Part shown: in pieces, positions 43,920 to 53,460 of the stretch | Numbering within the stretch: the first letter of the stretch is position 1 | Layout of the letters: each line of letters opens with the position of its first letter | Assembly: GCA_963728965.1 (NCBI GenBank) | Contig: CAVSMH010000006.1 | Coordinates: forward strand, 186,001-250,000 | Length of the DNA: 64,000 nt | From: DASQZT01 sp963728965 | GTDB lineage: Bacteria; Acidobacteriota; Terriglobia; Bryobacterales; Bryobacteraceae | Reading direction: 5' to 3' | Notes under the pieces: model-generated | Database searches by the model: none | Told to the model about the DNA's origin: nothing | What the model saw: the letters and a program-made list of their open reading frames with translations, nothing else | Program-made: the position numbers and the translations under genes

Positions 43920-45581
43920 TCACCGCACTCGTTTGAGCGCCGCGCTGCCCTCCACGCACTCGAACTCGCCGGCCGCGACGTTCTTGTGCTCTTCGACGCG
44001 GCCGCTCGGCCACTCGATCACCATGCGGTCGGCGCGGTCGCGCTTGCCGATGCCGAATACCACCGCCAGTTCCGACTGCGACAGATAGCTCGATCCCGTC
44101 TTGACCATGCGCGATTGCGTGCCGTCCGGCGTGAACAGCCGGACCATGGCGCCAATGCCGTCGCGGTTGGATTTGGTTCCGGTCAGCCGCACGCGCACCG
44201 AGCGGTTGCCGTTGGTCACATCGGCACGGTAGAGAAACGCCGGGCCGTGGTTGGTGGTGATCAGCACGTCCAGATCGCCGTCGCGGTCGAAATCCGCGCA
44301 GGCCGCGCCGCGGGCCACTTTCGGGGAAGCGAAATCCGCGCCAGCCTGGGACGCCACATCGCGGAAGCCGCCCCGCTGGTCGTTGCGGAACAGGTGCGGC
44401 GACTGCGCGTAGCCCACGTTGGTGCGCAGGTTGCGCACGGTCTCATCGATGTGGCCGTTGACGGCCAGCAGGTCGAGATGGCCGTCCAGGTCGGCATCGA
44501 AGAATACGCAGCCGAATCCGAGGCTGTTTTGGGAAGCGCGCCCAATGCCGCTTTTGACCGCGATATCGGCGTACGAACCGCCGCGGACGGTGCGGTAGAG
44601 CGCCATCATCTCGTTATCGAAATTGGTGATGGCCACGCCCGCGACTCCGGAGTTATCGAAATCGGCAACGTCGATGCCCATGCCGGCGCGCGCCCTGCCA
44701 TCCTCGCTGAACGCCACGCCGGCCTGCACCGCGACGTCTTCAAAAGTTCCGTTACGAAGGTTGCGGTAGAGCTTGTTGGGCTGCGTATCGTTGGTGACCA
44801 GCAGGTCGGGCCAGCCATCGCGGTCGTAATCGAGCAGCGCCACGCCGAGCGATTTGGAAGTGGTATCGAAGATGCCGCTCTTTGCGGTGACATCTTCGAA
44901 AGTGCCGTTGCCGCGGTTGCGGAACAGCCAGCAGGTGGAGCCGCGATACGCCTCCGGCGTGCAGTACGACTTGTGCCGGCCATCCATGCCGCAAAAGATG
45001 TCGTGCTCCGGAGACCACTTCACGTAGTTGCAGACGAACAGGTCGAGAAGGCCGTCGCGATCGTAGTCGAACCACAGCGCGGAGGTGCTGAAGGAACTCC
45101 GCCCGCCGAGCCCCGCGCGGTGGGTGACATCGGTGAACCGGCCTTTGCCGGTATTGTGAAACAGGCGATTTTGTCCCACCGCGGTCACCAGGATGTCGGG
45201 GAAGCCGTCGTTGTCGTAATCGGCCACGGCGGCGCCCATACCGTACATCTCCACGGCGAGTCCGGCCTGCTCGGTAACATCGGAGAACGTGCCGTTGCGG
45301 TTGTTGTGGTACAGCTTCAAGGTGCTCCGGAACGCCCGGTGCCCGGGCCAGTCCATGCCGTTGATGAGGAGGATGTCGGGCCAGCCGTCGGCATCGTAGT
45401 CGATCCACGCGCAGCCGGGGCCCATGGTTTCGGGAAGGTACTTGGAGCCGAACGCGCCGCTGTTGTGGCGGAAGCGGATTCCCGCCGCGGCGGTCACATC
45501 CCTCAGGCGGAATCCGGGATCCGGCCCCACCGCCGCTGCCGCGCTCCCCGCCGCTGCCGAGAGAAATCCGCGCCGCGTCAT
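43920..45581 (-). CDS. CRTAC1/ASPIC-like secreted beta-propeller protein
   Basis: 553 residues. The N-terminus TRRGFLSAAAG is a twin-arginine signal. Then come FG-GAP/VCBS repeats with calcium-binding DxDxDGxxD loops (DYDADGWPDIL, DYDNDGFPDIL, DYDRDGLLDLF, DFDRDGDLDVL), and a C-terminal ASPIC/UnbV domain (RLTGTKSNRDGIGAMVRLFT, VIEWPSGRVEEH). This family is widespread and poorly characterised in Acidobacteria; folded cofactor-bearing proteins use Tat export. It overlaps the response-regulator gene by 4 bases (ATGA), so it is co-translated with a two-component system. Confidence 0.88.
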   Translation of the reverse strand: MTRRGFLSAAAGSAAAAVGPDPGFRLRDVTAAAGIRFRHNSGAFGSKYLPETMGPGCAWIDYDADGWPDILLINGMDWPGHRAFRSTLKLYHNNRNGTFSDVTEQAGLAVEMYGMGAAVADYDNDGFPDILVTAVGQNRLFHNTGKGRFTDVTHRAGLGGRSSFSTSALWFDYDRDGLLDLFVCNYVKWSPEHDIFCGMDGRHKSYCTPEAYRGSTCWLFRNRGNGTFEDVTAKSGIFDTTSKSLGVALLDYDRDGWPDLLVTNDTQPNKLYRNLRNGTFEDVAVQAGVAFSEDGRARAGMGIDVADFDNSGVAGVAITNFDNEMMALYRTVRGGSYADIAVKSGIGRASQNSLGFGCVFFDADLDGHLDLLAVNGHIDETVRNLRTNVGYAQSPHLFRNDQRGGFRDVASQAGADFASPKVARGAACADFDRDGDLDVLITTNHGPAFLYRADVTNGNRSVRVRLTGTKSNRDGIGAMVRLFTPDGTQSRMVKTGSSYLSQSELAVVFGIGKRDRADRMVIEWPSGRVEEHKNVAAGEFECVEGSAALKRVR

Positions 45582-46210
45582 ACGATGCTCGCCATGCCAT
45601 TGCGGATGGCGTACACCACCAGCTCGGCCGCGTTGTGGATTCCCAGGGCGCCCATGATGTTGGCGCGGTGCACGGCCACGGTGTTGGCGCTCAGCCCCAG
45701 AATAGCGGCAATCTCCTTATTGGATTTGCCGTTCACGATGAGTTGCAGGATTTCGAGTTCGCGCGGGGTCAGGGCGCGTGTGGCGGCACCCGCCGGGGAT
45801 GCCTGTTGCTCCAGGTGCGGGTCGAGCACCTGCTCGCCCGCGGCGATCTTCTTGATAGCGTCGGCCAGTTCCAGGTCCACCGCGTTTTTCAGCAGGTAGC
45901 CGCGGGCGCCCGCGTCCAGGCAACTGCGCACGTAGCTGGGTTCGGAGTGCATGCTGAGCACCAGCACGGCCGTCTCGGGCGCGGACTTCAGAATCAGCCG
46001 CGTCGCCGAGGCGCCGTTCATTCCCGGCAGCGCGTAATCCATTACGACGACCTTCGGCCGCAGTTCCACGGCTTTAGCGACCGCTTCCTCGCCATTGCCG
46101 GCCTCGCCGACCACCAGGATCTCCGGATCGTCCTCGAGCATGCGCCGAAAGCCGCGGCGCACCAGGCTGTGGTCGTCCACCAGCATCACCTGGATGCTAC
46201 GCTCCGGCAT
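45578..46210 (-). CDS. NarL/FixJ-family response regulator
   Basis: 210 residues. Receiver domain with acidic residues at DDH (12-14), phosphoacceptor Asp58 (VVMDYALPGM) and the Lys of GYLLKNA; then a LuxR-type helix-turn-helix (TPRELEILQLIVNGKSNKEIA and LSANTVAVHRANI). It overlaps the histidine kinase by 14 bases and the CRTAC1-like gene by 4 bases, so the three are coupled. It is likely to control this operon or surface and carbohydrate genes. Confidence 0.95.
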   Translation of the reverse strand: MPERSIQVMLVDDHSLVRRGFRRMLEDDPEILVVGEAGNGEEAVAKAVELRPKVVVMDYALPGMNGASATRLILKSAPETAVLVLSMHSEPSYVRSCLDAGARGYLLKNAVDLELADAIKKIAAGEQVLDPHLEQQASPAGAATRALTPRELEILQLIVNGKSNKEIAAILGLSANTVAVHRANIMGALGIHNAAELVVYAIRNGMASIV

Positions 46211-47528
46211 GCGTTTTCTCCTCCAGGAGCGGCACCGTCAGGCGGACCAGCACGCCGCCGGCGCTTCCCTCCAGAAAATCCAGCCGGCCGTTCACCAGCT
46301 CGGACCGTTCGCGCATGGAGGTGAGGCCCATGCCCTGGCTCTCGCCGCGTTTGCCGAATCCCACGCCGCGGTCTTCCACTTCGAGCACCAGCAGGTCGGG
46401 CTCATAGCGCAGGCGGACCGCGGCACGCGCCGATTTGGAGTGGCGGGCCACATTATTCAGCGCCTCCTGGAGGACGCGGTAGAGATGGATGGCGATATCG
46501 CGGTCGACGGGGCGGCTGGGGCCATCCTTGCGGTATTCGATGGCGATGCCCGTCTGCTTTTCGAATCCCGGCAGGTACAGGTTCAGGGCGCCTTCCAGAC
46601 CCGCGTCATCGAGCACCACCGGGTGGAGCGCCTGCGAGAGCGTGCGGACCTTGTCGAGGGTGGATTGCACAATCTCGCGCACCTCTTCGACATCCGCGCG
46701 AATGGGTGCGTCGGTGGACGCGGCGCGGCGCCCGGCGCGTTGCAGCATGGCACCGATGGCCGTCAGGATCTGCCCGAATTCGTCGTGCAGTTCGCGCGAA
46801 ATGTAGCGGAATGTGTTCTCCTGGATCGAGATGAGCTGGCGCGCCAGCTCGCTGCGCCGCTCCGAGAGGGCCGCCACGCGGTCGAACATGCGCCGGTTGT
46901 AATGTACCAGGTACAGGCTGGTGCCCAGGACCAGCAGCAGCATCGCGCTCAGAAACAGGTACACGTTGCGTTCCACACGGGCATAGATATCCTGCGCCTG
47001 CCCGGCGGCCTGCTGCTCGTTTTCGTTGTTTTGCACCAGCAGGCGGGCCACGGCCGTGGAGAGCGTCGCCTGCCGGGCTTGCAGCGAGAGCCGGATGCGG
47101 GTGCGCGCCTCCTGTTCCTGCCCGCTTTGCGCCAGGTCGAGAATGCGGTCCACCGCGTCCCAGAACTGAGCCACCGAACTGACCAGGTAGCGGCGCTGCC
47201 CGGCATCTCCCACGGCGACCTTCTCCTCGCGGGCCAGGGCATCCTCCAGATCGAAGCGGATGCGCTTCAACTGCGCCCGCCACGCGGTGAGCGGGTAGGG
47301 TTCGCTGGCATCCAGCATGTCGCGCATGGTGAGGCCGAGCAGGTTGAGGTTGTTTTGGATGCGCAGCAGCAGCAGGGAGTCCATGCGGTTGCGATCGATG
47401 GTTTCCGCCTGAATGCGCCGCAGCGTGCGGAGCTGCAGGATGGTATAGCCCGAGTACACGGCCACGGCCGACAGCGTGATGGCCAAACCCGCAAGCAGGC
47501 CAAAAGTGGGTGATCGCCTCGATTCCAC
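46197..47528 (-). CDS. Membrane sensor histidine kinase (HisKA_3 type)
   Basis: 443 residues. Two transmembrane helices (about 9-32 and 190-210) flank a periplasmic helical sensor domain of about 155 residues with heptad-like repeats (MDSLLLLRIQNNLNLL, ARTRIRLSLQARQATLS). The dimerisation/phosphoacceptor motif SRELHDEFGQILTAIG puts the phosphorylated His at 248, and the HATPase domain carries ALNNVARHSKS, VEDRGVGFG and GMGLTSMRER. GTG start. It pairs with the downstream response regulator. The sensed stimulus is unknown. Confidence 0.93.
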   Translation of the reverse strand: MESRRSPTFGLLAGLAITLSAVAVYSGYTILQLRTLRRIQAETIDRNRMDSLLLLRIQNNLNLLGLTMRDMLDASEPYPLTAWRAQLKRIRFDLEDALAREEKVAVGDAGQRRYLVSSVAQFWDAVDRILDLAQSGQEQEARTRIRLSLQARQATLSTAVARLLVQNNENEQQAAGQAQDIYARVERNVYLFLSAMLLLVLGTSLYLVHYNRRMFDRVAALSERRSELARQLISIQENTFRYISRELHDEFGQILTAIGAMLQRAGRRAASTDAPIRADVEEVREIVQSTLDKVRTLSQALHPVVLDDAGLEGALNLYLPGFEKQTGIAIEYRKDGPSRPVDRDIAIHLYRVLQEALNNVARHSKSARAAVRLRYEPDLLVLEVEDRGVGFGKRGESQGMGLTSMRERSELVNGRLDFLEGSAGGVLVRLTVPLLEEKTHAGA

Positions 47529-47559
47529 AACGTCTGTCTTAATTATGTACGTTCCCGCG

Positions 47560-48090
47560 CTATGGCGAGAGATGCTTCACACTGGGAGGCGGGGGTGTAG
47601 TCTGCGAGCCCGCCAGCCACGCCAGCCGCTCCTCGAGTTCCCCGGCGCGGATCTGGCCCCGGACGCGCGAGACAATGCGGCCTTCGCGGTCGATGAATGC
47701 CGTGGCGGGTACAGCCGGGCCCATGCCGAGATCGTCCAGATTGTCGCCGGTGGCGCCCACCCACACGGGGAAGGTCACCTGGTATTGCCGCACGAATTCC
47801 GGCACGTGTTGGCGGGTTTTGCCGTCATCGAGAGAGGCGCCCACGAACACCACGCCGCGGCTGCCATAATTCTTTTCGGCCTCGACCAGCAGCGGCATTT
47901 CGGTATTGCAGGGCACGCACCAGGTGGCCCAGAAGTTCAGCACGACGTTGTTGCCGCGCAGCTCGCTGAGGCGCACCCGCTGGCCGCCGAGGTTCTTCAG
48001 CACCAGCTCGACTTTGGGAGGATCCTTGGCGAAGGCGGCCGATGCCAGCACGAGCGCGAGCACCCCCAGATCAGTTGCTCGACTGGCCAC
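47560..48090 (-). CDS. TlpA-like thioredoxin-fold protein
   Basis: 176 residues. A signal peptide (about 1-21, ends AAFA) is followed by a thioredoxin fold with active-site WCVPC (Cys58, Cys61), after LNFWATW, and DGKTR and the cis-Pro PATAFID. It is a periplasmic disulfide reductase or cytochrome-assembly-type protein. GTG 48090 has AGGAG seven bases upstream and overlaps the end of the barrel gene by 20 bases; a longer start at 48189 is judged wrong. Confidence 0.85.
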   Translation of the reverse strand: MASRATDLGVLALVLASAAFAKDPPKVELVLKNLGGQRVRLSELRGNNVVLNFWATWCVPCNTEMPLLVEAEKNYGSRGVVFVGASLDDGKTRQHVPEFVRQYQVTFPVWVGATGDNLDDLGMGPAVPATAFIDREGRIVSRVRGQIRAGELEERLAWLAGSQTTPPPPSVKHLSP

Positions 48091-49183
48091 CGTGACCGCT
48101 CCTGGCGTTCTCTTCTCCGTGCCGCGGTGTGCCGAACCGGAACGAGTAGCTGGCGAGCCAGACGTAGTCGGCGAACGCGGCGTCGCCATGGCCGCCCGTC
48201 ATGATGTCGGGTACGCTACGCGTGCGGTCCCGGTAAATGGCCTTGCCCACGCTCACCGAGATCATGCTCTTGCCGCGTGCGTACTGGATCCCCGGCTGGA
48301 CCGAGATGGCGAATCCGGGGCGGCGGAAGCCGAGGTTGTCGCCGATCAGGTCATGCGCCGGGACGCCTTCCATGCGCGGCCCGAAGCTCCACGAGAGGCC
48401 GTGCACCTGACGGATCGGCCGCGCCATGCCGGCCTCGAGCAGGTACTGGTCGGAGATGGAGTTGTACGCCGTCAGCGATGCGGGGTTGGAAGTGTTTCTC
48501 AACACGCGATTGGTATTCTGCGGTGTAGCCACATAGTTGCCGACAAAATAGGCCACCGAACGTCCCACGCTGTGGAACGCCTGCCAGCGGAAGACCCAGC
48601 CCCAGCCCCCGGCGCCGGGCTGAATCGAGTAATCGTCGATCACGGTGCGCGGGCCGCGGCCGTCAAACCCATCCACGACGTTAGAGACATTGTCCTTGCC
48701 GGTGGGCAGCAGAATTCCCATACCGACCATGACGTTGCCGCGTGTTTCCGATGCCGGGCTCCACAACCAGGCCTGGCCGGTGAGACTGATATCGCCCAAT
48801 CCGGCAGCGGTGGTGGTGTAGGCCTGGGCGTTACCGCGCCGGCTGGCCAGCAGCAGCGGCACATCCGCCGACACGCTCCATCGGCGGCTAATGGTGTAGG
48901 TCAGGTTGATGTCCTGAAGGTTGATCTTGTTCATCACCTGGGTGCCCTGCTGCATGCGATATTTCTGTTCCGTAGGCCCCACGAAATGGCGGAAGGAAAA
49001 CTGGTGCCGGTAGCCGATGGTGAGGTCGAACTCACCGGGGCTGAGATAGCCGTTGCGGCTCTCGGGGCCGAGGAACTGTTCGTTGGAACGGGCCACGATA
49101 CAGCCTTGTCCGAAGACCGTGTGGCTGAGCAGGGTCGCGCCGGCAAAAAGCACAGCGATAACCGGAAAGCGGTTAAACTGCAT
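48071..49183 (-). CDS. Outer-membrane beta-barrel protein (phenol MetA-like family)
   Basis: 370 residues. A signal peptide (ends TVFGQ) precedes a beta-barrel with long aromatic/amphipathic strands (FDLTIGYRHQFSFRHF, INLTYTISRRWSVSADVPLLL, NVMVGMGILLPTGKDN, WSFGPRMEG), resembling the family annotated as MetA-pathway phenol degradation/transport. The C-terminus (YSFRFGTPRHGEENARSGHG) runs past the final strand. It precedes and overlaps the TlpA gene, so the two are co-expressed. The transported compound is unknown. Confidence 0.75.
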   Translation of the reverse strand: MQFNRFPVIAVLFAGATLLSHTVFGQGCIVARSNEQFLGPESRNGYLSPGEFDLTIGYRHQFSFRHFVGPTEQKYRMQQGTQVMNKINLQDINLTYTISRRWSVSADVPLLLASRRGNAQAYTTTAAGLGDISLTGQAWLWSPASETRGNVMVGMGILLPTGKDNVSNVVDGFDGRGPRTVIDDYSIQPGAGGWGWVFRWQAFHSVGRSVAYFVGNYVATPQNTNRVLRNTSNPASLTAYNSISDQYLLEAGMARPIRQVHGLSWSFGPRMEGVPAHDLIGDNLGFRRPGFAISVQPGIQYARGKSMISVSVGKAIYRDRTRSVPDIMTGGHGDAAFADYVWLASYSFRFGTPRHGEENARSGHGGQSSN

Positions 49184-49259
49184 GGTAAAGATCCCCTCTC
49201 TGAACGAGCTTGGATAGAAGTATCATGCGCCGGGCGAAGGGGTCAATAATCGGAATCTA

Positions 49260-50792
49260 TTAGCGCGGGTTTTCCGGAAAATACCAAAGCAGGATGGAAC
49301 GGCCGATGCGATGCTGCGGTGCAATACGGTCGGCCCACCGGGGAAAGCCGAACACCTTCCAGATGGTGACGCTCACCGCGTTCCAGCCGGGTGAAGGCCG
49401 GTCGGAATCGCCCGGCGTCATCGGCGGCAGTGGATGCCCGGCCAGCTCGTAGGTCCGGTTGAAGGGCGAGAACGTCAGGTGGGTGGCGCCGGCGCGCTCC
49501 AGCCAGACGCCGAGGCGCTTCATATCCTGACCCCAGTCCAGGTCCGAATCGGCCACGAAACGCTCCGGGCGGGACTGGGCGATCTCATTGGTATAAGCCA
49601 GGTAGTCGGGGTGCTGGAGCGCTCCGGAAGCGACGTGCCACGGGATGACGACCGCCACCAGCAGGAGTGGCAGGAGGGCGCGGGCTTCCATGGCGGCGGT
49701 GGCGCCCGCCACACACAGGCCGACGTACACGGGCAACACATAGCGCACCCCGATATCAATGCGGCCGGTCATGGCGACGGCCAGAATCCCCGTCGCGAAA
49801 GCCAGCGCGAAGGACGCCTCGCGGCGCCGCTTGCTGTACCGCAGCAACCAGGGCGCGGCGGCCACCAGGAGCAGCAGACCGAGGGGCGTCTTGATGGCGA
49901 GCACCGCCGGAAAGTAATACCAGAAGCCGTCGGGGCTGCGGCGCCCCATCAGGTAGGAGGGATGGCCGGCCTGGTTGTGGGCCCACACGGCGTGGATGCC
50001 CGAGAAAAACCGCGGCGCGGGAAGCCGCGCGTGCAGGAACTCCACCCGGGCGAACGAAAATCCGTAGCACGCCCAGATGACCAGGCAGGCGGTGCCCAAG
50101 GCCAGCCCGGCCGGGCGTTTGTATTCCGCCCACAGGCGCCACAGGCGCCGCGGACCGAAGCACCAGGCGATGGCGAGCGCCGCCGCCGGCAGAAAAACCA
50201 GCGCCGAGAACTTGGAGAGGCAGGCCAGCGCCGCGAGCGCGCCCAGCCATACGCTGCGGCGCCGGTCGGGCCGGTCGAGCCAATACAGAAACGCCAGCCC
50301 GGCGGCGGCCGTCATGGCGCACAGCGCCGCATCCGTGGTGATCACCGCGGCATGCGCCAGCACCGGCGGCAGGGTGGTGAACAGCAGCGTGGCCAGCACC
50401 GCCGCGGCCGGGCCGCCCGCCCGCAGACCCCACAGAAAAACCACCAGGGATGCTACCCAGAAGAACACCAGGTTGCCGACGCGTCCCAGTGCCAGGATGC
50501 GATCGTAGTGCGCACCATGGCCCAGAATGCGGTAGCCCTCCGAATAGGCGTCCGGCCCGGGATGAAACCGCTCCCCGGCCAGGTATGGACCGATGGCCGC
50601 GAACACCCGGGCCAGCGGCGGATGCGTATCCTCGTAGCGGTACTTGCCGGTAGAAAGATACTCCATGCCCGCCGCCAGATTGTCGGGCTCGTCGATGGTG
50701 TGGTTGAAGACGCGATAGGTGGAGACGATGCGGGCCGTGCCCACCGCCGCCAGCAAACATGCGATCAAGGCGTGGGCGCGGGGGATCTCCAT
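49260..50792 (-). CDS. GT39-like membrane glycosyltransferase
   Basis: 510 residues with about ten hydrophobic helices. The first loop carries the acidic pair typical of GT-C transferases (HTIDEPDNLAAG), and HPPLARVFAAIGPYL is the conserved HPPL motif of the ArnT/PMT group. The C-terminal soluble part (LERAGATHLTFSPFNRTYELA) is longer than in simple members. It probably moves sugar from a lipid carrier to a protein or glycan. ATG 50792 follows a plausible weak site. Confidence 0.78.
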   Translation of the reverse strand: MEIPRAHALIACLLAAVGTARIVSTYRVFNHTIDEPDNLAAGMEYLSTGKYRYEDTHPPLARVFAAIGPYLAGERFHPGPDAYSEGYRILGHGAHYDRILALGRVGNLVFFWVASLVVFLWGLRAGGPAAAVLATLLFTTLPPVLAHAAVITTDAALCAMTAAAGLAFLYWLDRPDRRRSVWLGALAALACLSKFSALVFLPAAALAIAWCFGPRRLWRLWAEYKRPAGLALGTACLVIWACYGFSFARVEFLHARLPAPRFFSGIHAVWAHNQAGHPSYLMGRRSPDGFWYYFPAVLAIKTPLGLLLLVAAAPWLLRYSKRRREASFALAFATGILAVAMTGRIDIGVRYVLPVYVGLCVAGATAAMEARALLPLLLVAVVIPWHVASGALQHPDYLAYTNEIAQSRPERFVADSDLDWGQDMKRLGVWLERAGATHLTFSPFNRTYELAGHPLPPMTPGDSDRPSPGWNAVSVTIWKVFGFPRWADRIAPQHRIGRSILLWYFPENPR

Positions 50793-50876
50793 CTCCGAAG
50801 CTGATTATAGCGGGATGCCATCGGCGCCCGGCGCGAGGACCCGGCGAGTCGATGGGCTCGGCACCTCCCCGGAGGG

Positions 50877-53354
50877 TTAACGCTTCGCGGTGATTTCGGC
50901 GCTCGCCTGGGCGAGACCTTCCCCGCCGGCGGTAATGCGGATCTTCCCCGCCTGGCCCGGCTTGGAGCTGACAATGAGCAGCGCCAGGCCGTTGAACGCC
51001 TTGCGATGGTCTGCCTGGAAGGGCTCGTCGGTAGCGGCATTGCCGTTGTCCACGGCGCGAAGTTCGCCGCCCGTGACGGTGAATTTCACCAGGTTGTCGG
51101 CCATCGGGCAGAGATTCCCATTCCGGTCTTCGATGCGCACGGTGAGGAACGAGAGGTCGTCGCCATCGGCCTGGATCGTGGCGCGGTCCGGAACCAGCTT
51201 CACGCGCGCCGGCGCACCCGCGGTGCGGACTTCGTCCATCGCCACCGCTTTGCCACCCTGGTAGGCGACGGCCTTCAGCGTGCCGGGTTGATACGGCACC
51301 TGCCACACCATCCGGTATTTGGTGGCGTACTTGCGGTCCTGGCTGATGTTGGGGCCGACAGGCATTTCCCACGTTTCCGCAAAGCGCTTCTTACGGCCAA
51401 GCGAAATGCCGTTCAGCAACAGCTCCACCTCATCGGCGTTGCTGTACGCCATCACCGGAATGGTCTGGCCCTCCTTCCAGTTCCAGTGCGGCAGCACGTG
51501 CACCATGGGCTTTTGGGTCCACACGCTCTGATACAAGTAGTAGCGGTCTTTGGGGAATCCGGCCAGATCCACGAAGCCGAAGTAGGAACTGCGCGAGGGC
51601 CAGTCGCTCTGGCCGCCAGTGCGCCTGCCGCCGTAGGGCGTCGGTTCGCCGATGTAGTCGAAGCCGGTCCATACGAACTCGCCCAGAATCTGCGGGAACT
51701 TCTGCTGCATGGCGAATTCCGGGTCGGGACAATACGCCCATGGCGGAGCGATGACGTCGTAGCTGGTCAGCTGCAGCGAGGGATTCCGGTCGTACTTCTC
51801 GATGGGCAGGTGGTACACGCCGCGCGAGCTGACACATGACGCCGTTTCCGAGCCGTAGAAAATCCAGTCCGGGTGCTCCTTCATGAACTGCTCGTACTGC
51901 ATCGGCTTGTAGTTCAGCCCCACCAGGTCCACCTCCGCGGCCAACCCGTTGCGGATGGCGGGCACCGGATTGTTGAAGCCCGAGGTGGTGGGACGCGTGG
52001 GGTCCTCCTGGTGGAAGAACCCGGTCAGGCGCTTCGCCATAGCCGCGCCCTCGGGGCTGCCCTGCTCGGGGATTTCGTTGCCGATGCTGTACATAATGAT
52101 GCTCGGATGGTTGCGGTCGCGCCGGGCCATATCGCGGACATCGCGCTCGCTCCACTCGTCGAAGTACTTGGCATAGCCGTTGGGCACCTTGGGCCGCCGC
52201 CACATGTCAAAGGATTCGTCCATCACCACCAACCCCAGCCGGTCGCAGAGTTCGAGTTGCTCGGGGGACGGCGGGTTGTGGCTGGTGCGGATGGCGTTCA
52301 CACCGGCCGCCTTCAGGATCTGCAACTGGCGTTCGGTGGCGCGGCGGTTCACGGCGGCGCCCAAGGCGCCCAGATCATGGTGCAGGCAGACTCCCTGCAG
52401 CTTCACCGTGCGCCCGTTCAGCAGGAAGCCCCGCGTCTTGTCGAACGCGATAGTGCGGATGCCGAACGGTGTGAGGTAGCGGTCGATTACGCGTTTCCCG
52501 GAGTCGGACACTTCGGTGACCAGGGTGTAGAGATTGGGATGTTCGATATCCCAGCGCTGTGGACGAGGCACGCTCAGGCTGGCGGAAACGGTCTGCGTCG
52601 CGCCGGCAGGCACGGTGGCGTTGTCGGCGTGGCGGCTCACCTCTTTGCCGGATGGATCGAGCACGATGGTCTGCAGGGTGACGTTGGCCTGGCCGGCGGT
52701 CTCGTTGCGGATCTCGATTTTGGCCGCGACGGTGCTCTTGTCGTCGGTTACCTCGGGGGTGGTGACGTACGTGCCCCAGTGGGCCACGTGCACTGGCGAG
52801 GTAACGTCCAGCCACACGTTGCGATAGATTCCGGCTCCGGGATACCAGCGGGAGGAACGATCTTCGGGCGTGAGCCGCACGGCGATCACGTTCTCTTCGC
52901 CGCCGAATCTCAAGTGCGGGGTCAGGTCGAAACCGAAGCCGATGTAGCCGTAGGGCCGGCCGCCGAGGTCGTGCCCGTTGATCCACACCCTGGCGTTGCT
53001 CATGGCGCCGTCGAACTCGATCCGGAAATGGCGGTCCCTGGAAGTGGCGGGAAGGGTGAACGTCTTGCGATACCAGCCGGTACCGAAGATCGGCAGCGCG
53101 CCGGTGTGGGGGTTGAGCTTGGGATCGAAGGGGCCTTCGATCGCCCAGTCGTGCGGTAACCGTACCAGCCGCCACTGGCTGTCGGCGAACTTGGGCTGCT
53201 CGGCGCCGGGCGCATCGCCCTTATAGAAGCGCCAGCCGTCGTTGAAGTTGAGGCGGCGCTGACTGCCGACCTGGATGGGTGCCGCAGCAGCCAGCAGCGC
53301 CATCGACGCGAGCAGAGCCATGCCCGCGATGCTCCGGGAAACAGGAAGGATCAT
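50877..53354 (-). CDS. GH2 family secreted beta-galactosidase/beta-glucuronidase
   Basis: 825 residues. A signal peptide (about 1-25, ends AAAAP) precedes the sugar-binding jelly-roll (SQRRLNFNDGWRFYKGDAPG), the immunoglobulin-like domain, and the TIM barrel. The general acid/base Glu427 is in GNEIPE and the nucleophile Glu503 is in YGSETAS. Additional C-terminal beta domains (DUF4982-like, then a big-domain) follow from about residue 600. The substrate is probably a galactoside or xylan side-chain. It is followed on the same strand by the GT39-like gene, with about 85 bases between. Confidence 0.92.
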   Translation of the reverse strand: MILPVSRSIAGMALLASMALLAAAAPIQVGSQRRLNFNDGWRFYKGDAPGAEQPKFADSQWRLVRLPHDWAIEGPFDPKLNPHTGALPIFGTGWYRKTFTLPATSRDRHFRIEFDGAMSNARVWINGHDLGGRPYGYIGFGFDLTPHLRFGGEENVIAVRLTPEDRSSRWYPGAGIYRNVWLDVTSPVHVAHWGTYVTTPEVTDDKSTVAAKIEIRNETAGQANVTLQTIVLDPSGKEVSRHADNATVPAGATQTVSASLSVPRPQRWDIEHPNLYTLVTEVSDSGKRVIDRYLTPFGIRTIAFDKTRGFLLNGRTVKLQGVCLHHDLGALGAAVNRRATERQLQILKAAGVNAIRTSHNPPSPEQLELCDRLGLVVMDESFDMWRRPKVPNGYAKYFDEWSERDVRDMARRDRNHPSIIMYSIGNEIPEQGSPEGAAMAKRLTGFFHQEDPTRPTTSGFNNPVPAIRNGLAAEVDLVGLNYKPMQYEQFMKEHPDWIFYGSETASCVSSRGVYHLPIEKYDRNPSLQLTSYDVIAPPWAYCPDPEFAMQQKFPQILGEFVWTGFDYIGEPTPYGGRRTGGQSDWPSRSSYFGFVDLAGFPKDRYYLYQSVWTQKPMVHVLPHWNWKEGQTIPVMAYSNADEVELLLNGISLGRKKRFAETWEMPVGPNISQDRKYATKYRMVWQVPYQPGTLKAVAYQGGKAVAMDEVRTAGAPARVKLVPDRATIQADGDDLSFLTVRIEDRNGNLCPMADNLVKFTVTGGELRAVDNGNAATDEPFQADHRKAFNGLALLIVSSKPGQAGKIRITAGGEGLAQASAEITAKR

Positions 53355-53460
53355 ATCTGGTACTCCTCTTCATCTTAATGGAACGAAGCGGAGCGCATGA
53401 CTTCCTCGCACGGGTTGAGGGACAGGCCCGGCGGCAAGCCCGCAGCGGCCCGGAAGAATC

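Noticed and set aside
42591..45899. An 1102-codon plus-strand frame over the GH3, esterase and CRTAC1 region
   Set aside because: It crosses three genes on the other strand and its sequence has no signal, fold or family pattern.
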